Part shown: piece after piece, positions 24,683-27,642 of the stretch
Position numbering within the stretch: position 1 is the stretch's first letter
How the letters are laid out: every line of letters starts with the position of its first letter
From: a bacterium
GTDB taxonomy: Bacteria > JAMCPX01
Direction of reading: 5' to 3'
Length of the DNA: 27,642 nt
NCBI GenBank assembly: GCA_021789095.1
Contig: JAJYJX010000007.1
Span: forward strand, 1-27,642
Made by a program: the position numbers and the translations under genes
Notes under the pieces: generated by a model
The model's database searches: none
Seen by the model: the letters and a program-made list of their open reading frames with translations, nothing else
Told to the model about the DNA's origin: nothing

Positions 24683-26038
24683 TTACTCGTATCTCAGCGT
24701 TTCTGCAGGGGGCAGCTTTGACGCCTTGTAAGACGGATAAATGGTTGCGAGGAAGCTTACGATGATTGCAGACACAGCCACGATCACGAATATTCCCGGC
24801 CTCATGGTAACAGGAAGTGTATCTATGTAATAAACGTCCTTTGGAAGACTGATAAAATGGTACTGCTTGAGCAGAACACACAGGGCATAACCAAACAACA
24901 TACCGAGGAGTGTCCCGATAAAGCCGATGAATAACCCCTGATAAACAAAGATCTTCATGATACTCCTGCTCGTAGCGCCAAGTGCCTTCAGTATTGCAAT
25001 ATCTTTTGTCTTCTCAACAACAACCATGATAAGACTGCTCACTATGCCAAGCGCTCCAACCATTATAATCAGTATCAAAATTATGAACATAACGGTTTTC
25101 TCGAGTTTCAATGCTGTAAAAAGGTTTCTGTTTGTTTCTTCCCAGCTCCTTGCGTAATAAGGGAACCCGAGCTGGTTTTGAATGAGTCTCGCGACCTGGT
25201 TCGCCTTGAATATATCCTTTATTTTTACCTCCAGTCCTGTAACCCTGTTTCCCATGTTAAGAAAACTCTGCGCATGAGCAAGGGAAAGGTATGCAAGCCC
25301 TGAATCGTACTCATACATACCCGTTGAAAATATACCGACCACTTTAAATTTTTTCATTCTCGGTATCATGCCGATCGGCGTCATAACGCCAAGCGGAGAT
25401 ATAATATTCACGGTATCGCCGTACACAACGCCAAGACTTCGGGCAAGCTCCTTGCCTATAATTATGCCTCCTATCTTTGCATTGCTTTCAGGGTCTTTGT
25501 ATGTCTCTGCAAGCTGCGCAATGCTGCCATTTATAAGCGTCTTGGATAGATCGGTGACCTGTGTCACTGTTGTAGGATCAACTCCCCTTAAAACAACACC
25601 GGTAACATTGTCGTGCGAAGAAAGCATTGCCTGGCTGTAGATAAAAGGCGTGACACCTTGAATCTGCCCTGCAAGACTGATCTTCTCATCATGCGAAATC
25701 TCTTCGGTGAATGCATGCAGGATATTACTAGATTTTTTATTCTTTTGATCTGTATACTGTTTATTTATATCACTTTTTATAGTATTTTTTAAAAAACCAA
25801 CTATGCTGTTGTAGTTGTCAATGCCACCCGAGAATTTCAGTATAACTATATGGGCATTTGTTCCGAGAATTTTACCCCTGAGATCATCTTCAAACCCTGT
25901 CATGACAGACAGTACAATGATCAAAGCCATTACGCCTACCATTATACCGATGATGGACAGCAGTGTTATGATTGATATGAACTTCTGTCTTTTTTTGGAT
26001 CGAATGTATCTCAGGCTGACGCCCAGCTCGTATCCCAT
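24683..26038 (-). CDS. lolC: LolC/E-type lipoprotein-releasing ABC transporter permease
   Basis: This inner-membrane permease extracts lipoproteins for transfer to the outer membrane. The 451-residue protein has one N-terminal membrane helix (about 20-45) after SLRYIRSKKRQKFIS, a large periplasmic MacB-like domain, and three C-terminal helices in an FtsX domain containing EKTKDIAILKALGATSRSIMKIF. A short hydrophilic insert around residues 85-110 (KSDINKQYTDQKNKKSS) looks lineage-specific. AGGAG lies five bases before the ATG, and lysS ends two bases upstream, so the two are co-transcribed. The usual partner ATPase gene lolD does not follow; tRNA-Ser and the HD-GYP tail do. LolC versus LolE cannot be separated by eye. 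Confidence 0.92.
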   Translation of the reverse strand: MGYELGVSLRYIRSKKRQKFISIITLLSIIGIMVGVMALIIVLSVMTGFEDDLRGKILGTNAHIVILKFSGGIDNYNSIVGFLKNTIKSDINKQYTDQKNKKSSNILHAFTEEISHDEKISLAGQIQGVTPFIYSQAMLSSHDNVTGVVLRGVDPTTVTQVTDLSKTLINGSIAQLAETYKDPESNAKIGGIIIGKELARSLGVVYGDTVNIISPLGVMTPIGMIPRMKKFKVVGIFSTGMYEYDSGLAYLSLAHAQSFLNMGNRVTGLEVKIKDIFKANQVARLIQNQLGFPYYARSWEETNRNLFTALKLEKTVMFIILILIIMVGALGIVSSLIMVVVEKTKDIAILKALGATSRSIMKIFVYQGLFIGFIGTLLGMLFGYALCVLLKQYHFISLPKDVYYIDTLPVTMRPGIFVIVAVSAIIVSFLATIYPSYKASKLPPAETLRYE

Positions 26039-26040
26039 GT

Positions 26041-27513
26041 CTACTCCTGCTTTTTCAGCAGCGGGAATAATATTACATCCCTTATTGAAGGAGAACCTGT
26101 TAAAAGCATTACAAGCCTGTCTATGCCGATGCCCTCACCTGCAGCAGGAGGCAGGCCGATATCAAGTGCGTTGATATAGTCCTCGTCCAGCTCTTTAAGA
26201 CCTTCATCCGCAGTTTTTATCTGCTGTCTGAACCTTTCTTCCTGATCAACCGGATCGTTTAACTCCGAGAAAGCATTGGCTATCTCAATGTTTGCAATGT
26301 AAAGTTCAAAGCGGTCAACTTTGTCCGGTTGTGCGTCATTCCTGCGCGCAAGAGGAGAAACCTCAACAGGGAAACCTGTTATAAAGGTGGGCTGCACAAG
26401 TTTTTCTTCAACGACCCTGTCAAAGAGTTCGATCTGGATATCGGCCGCACCCGCAATCCTGTCAACCTTCAGGCCGTGTTGATCTGCATACAGTAAAAGA
26501 GCTTCCCTGCCGTTCAGTTTTTCTTCGGGTATGCCCGTGTTTACTGACAGGGCTTCATGAAATGACATCCTTTTGAACGGTGGTGCAAGCGCTATCTCTC
26601 TACCGTTGAAATGTATGGTACTGCCTGTACCAAGCTGCTTTATTATAAAGTCGATCATGTCTTCTGTCAACTTCATAAGATCATTATAATCCGCATAAGC
26701 ATGGTAGAACTCAAGCATCGTAAATTCCGGATTGTGCTTTGTAGATACACCTTCGTTGCGGAAGTTGCGGTTTATTTCGAAAACACGCTCCATGCCGCCC
26801 ACGACAAGCCTCTTCAGGTAAAGCTCCGGGGCAATCCTCAGATAAAGGGGCATGTTCAGTGCATTGTGATGCGTTTTAAAAGGCTTTGCAGCCGCGCCGC
26901 CGGCTATCGGCTGCATCATGGGTGTTTCAACCTCTATGAATTCACGTGACTTTAAAAACATCCTTACTGCGTCTATTATCCCTGCCCTGGCGATGAATGT
27001 CTGTTTTACCTGTTCGTTAACAATGAGATCTATATACCGCTTCCTGTACCTTATCTCGATATCCTTCAATCCATGCCATTTCTCGGGCAGATCAGACAAC
27101 GTCTTGTTCAGTATCCTGAATCTGTATGCCCTGAGCGTCAGTTCATTGGTTTTCGTTTTAAAGGGTGTTCCTTCGACCCATACGATGTCCCCTACATCCA
27201 GGAGTTCAAACGCTGAAAACTCCCTGTCATCGATCTTCCCCTTCTGGATGTATGCCTGGAGCCTGCCGCCCCTGTCCTGGACTACAATGAATGCGGATTT
27301 ACCGAAGCTCCTGACGATCATAACCCTTCCTGCAATGGAAAGCCTGTCGGTTACACCCTCGAGCGCATCATTCGTCTTTTCATTGTACAGAGATGTTACC
27401 ATGGCCGTTGTATGTGAAGGTTTCAGATCATTCGGATACAGCGGGAACCCCAGTTCTTTTAACTGTTTTAATTTTCTGTACCTGGTCTGAAAAACCTCGT
27501 TATCTTCCTTCAT
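26041..27513 (-). CDS. lysS: Lysyl-tRNA synthetase, class II
   Basis: The 490-residue class II synthetase charges tRNA-Lys. The N-terminal OB-fold anticodon-binding domain covers about 50-150 ([21 protein letters not shown]). Catalytic-domain motif 1 lies near [11 protein letters not shown], motif 2 is [22 protein letters not shown], and motif 3 is [22 protein letters not shown]. The ATG overlaps the prfB stop as ATGA, and GGAG in the end of prfB serves as its ribosome site. The stop is TAG. Confidence 0.98.
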   Translation of the reverse strand: MKEDNEVFQTRYRKLKQLKELGFPLYPNDLKPSHTTAMVTSLYNEKTNDALEGVTDRLSIAGRVMIVRSFGKSAFIVVQDRGGRLQAYIQKGKIDDREFSAFELLDVGDIVWVEGTPFKTKTNELTLRAYRFRILNKTLSDLPEKWHGLKDIEIRYRKRYIDLIVNEQVKQTFIARAGIIDAVRMFLKSREFIEVETPMMQPIAGGAAAKPFKTHHNALNMPLYLRIAPELYLKRLVVGGMERVFEINRNFRNEGVSTKHNPEFTMLEFYHAYADYNDLMKLTEDMIDFIIKQLGTGSTIHFNGREIALAPPFKRMSFHEALSVNTGIPEEKLNGREALLLYADQHGLKVDRIAGAADIQIELFDRVVEEKLVQPTFITGFPVEVSPLARRNDAQPDKVDRFELYIANIEIANAFSELNDPVDQEERFRQQIKTADEGLKELDEDYINALDIGLPPAAGEGIGIDRLVMLLTGSPSIRDVILFPLLKKQE

Positions 27514-27642
27514 TTAGGCTCCACTTGTATTAATAGGTATGCTTCTATAAAATCATCCAGTTTCCCGTCAAGCACACCAAAAGGGTCCCCTGATTGGTAT
27601 TCTGTCCTGTGGTCCTTTACCATCTTGTAAGGATGAAGGACA
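27510..27642 (-). CDS. prfB: Peptide chain release factor 2, C-terminal fragment (cut by window edge)
   Basis: The last 43 codons read [18 protein letters not shown] followed by [15 protein letters not shown]. This is the C-terminal end of RF2/RF1-class factors, and the DGxLDxFIEA ending and linkage to lysS favour RF2. The gene ends at TGA overlapping the lysS ATG. The GGQ motif and any programmed-frameshift site lie outside the window. Confidence 0.9.
   Translation of the reverse strand, partial: VLHPYKMVKDHRTEYQSGDPFGVLDGKLDDFIEAYLLIQVEPK

Noticed and set aside
1-27642. CRISPR array, insertion sequence or prophage
   Set aside because: No regularly spaced repeats, transposase, integrase or phage structural gene was seen on either strand.

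Overview
This window looks like chromosomal DNA from a Gram-negative, probably anaerobic or microaerophilic bacterium of the Desulfobacterota/Nitrospirota type. That placement is an inference from gene content: a sigma-54 activator, an 11-gene complex I operon without an NADH module, HD-GYP signalling proteins, LolC-type lipoprotein export, and miaA and prfB-lysS housekeeping genes. No rRNA, phage, insertion sequence or CRISPR array was seen.

Layout. (1) Positions 1-3113, minus strand: a tight operon of DUF488 protein, miaA and a NifA-like sigma-54 activator. It runs toward a gene cut off by the left edge, whose short leader carries a good -24/-12 promoter and a palindrome, so the activator probably drives that neighbour. 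(2) 3281-5920, plus strand: an AT-rich two-gene polyamine cassette of homospermidine synthase and a fold-III ornithine-type decarboxylase, enough on paper to convert ornithine to putrescine and then homospermidine. Neither gene has a visible Shine-Dalgarno. (3) 6136-7365, plus: an orphan TRAP-type periplasmic binding protein. (4) 7652-8488, plus: a GC-rich crotonase-family enzyme. (5) 8499-18806, minus: nuoABCDHIJKLMN with no nuoEFG, plus a possible 61-codon gene between nuoK and nuoL. (6) 19021-24364, plus: two paralogous GAF/PAS/HD-GYP proteins (predicted c-di-GMP phosphodiesterases). Each has a similar sigma-54-like box upstream; the first has a G9 tract in its ribosome-binding region, and the second has an in-frame TAG inside the HD-GYP domain. 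(7) 24515-27642, minus: tRNA-Ser(UGA), lolC, lysS and the 3' end of prfB.

The nuo operon should encode a proton-pumping quinone reductase fed by something other than NADH through NuoEFG. The two HD-GYP genes, diverging from nuoA, add sensory c-di-GMP turnover. The most unusual signals are the amber-interrupted HD-GYP gene, the G9 tract, the paired sigma-54-like boxes, and the polyamine cassette with its divergent base composition and missing ribosome-binding sites. All database-level statements are from memory of the families; no search was run.
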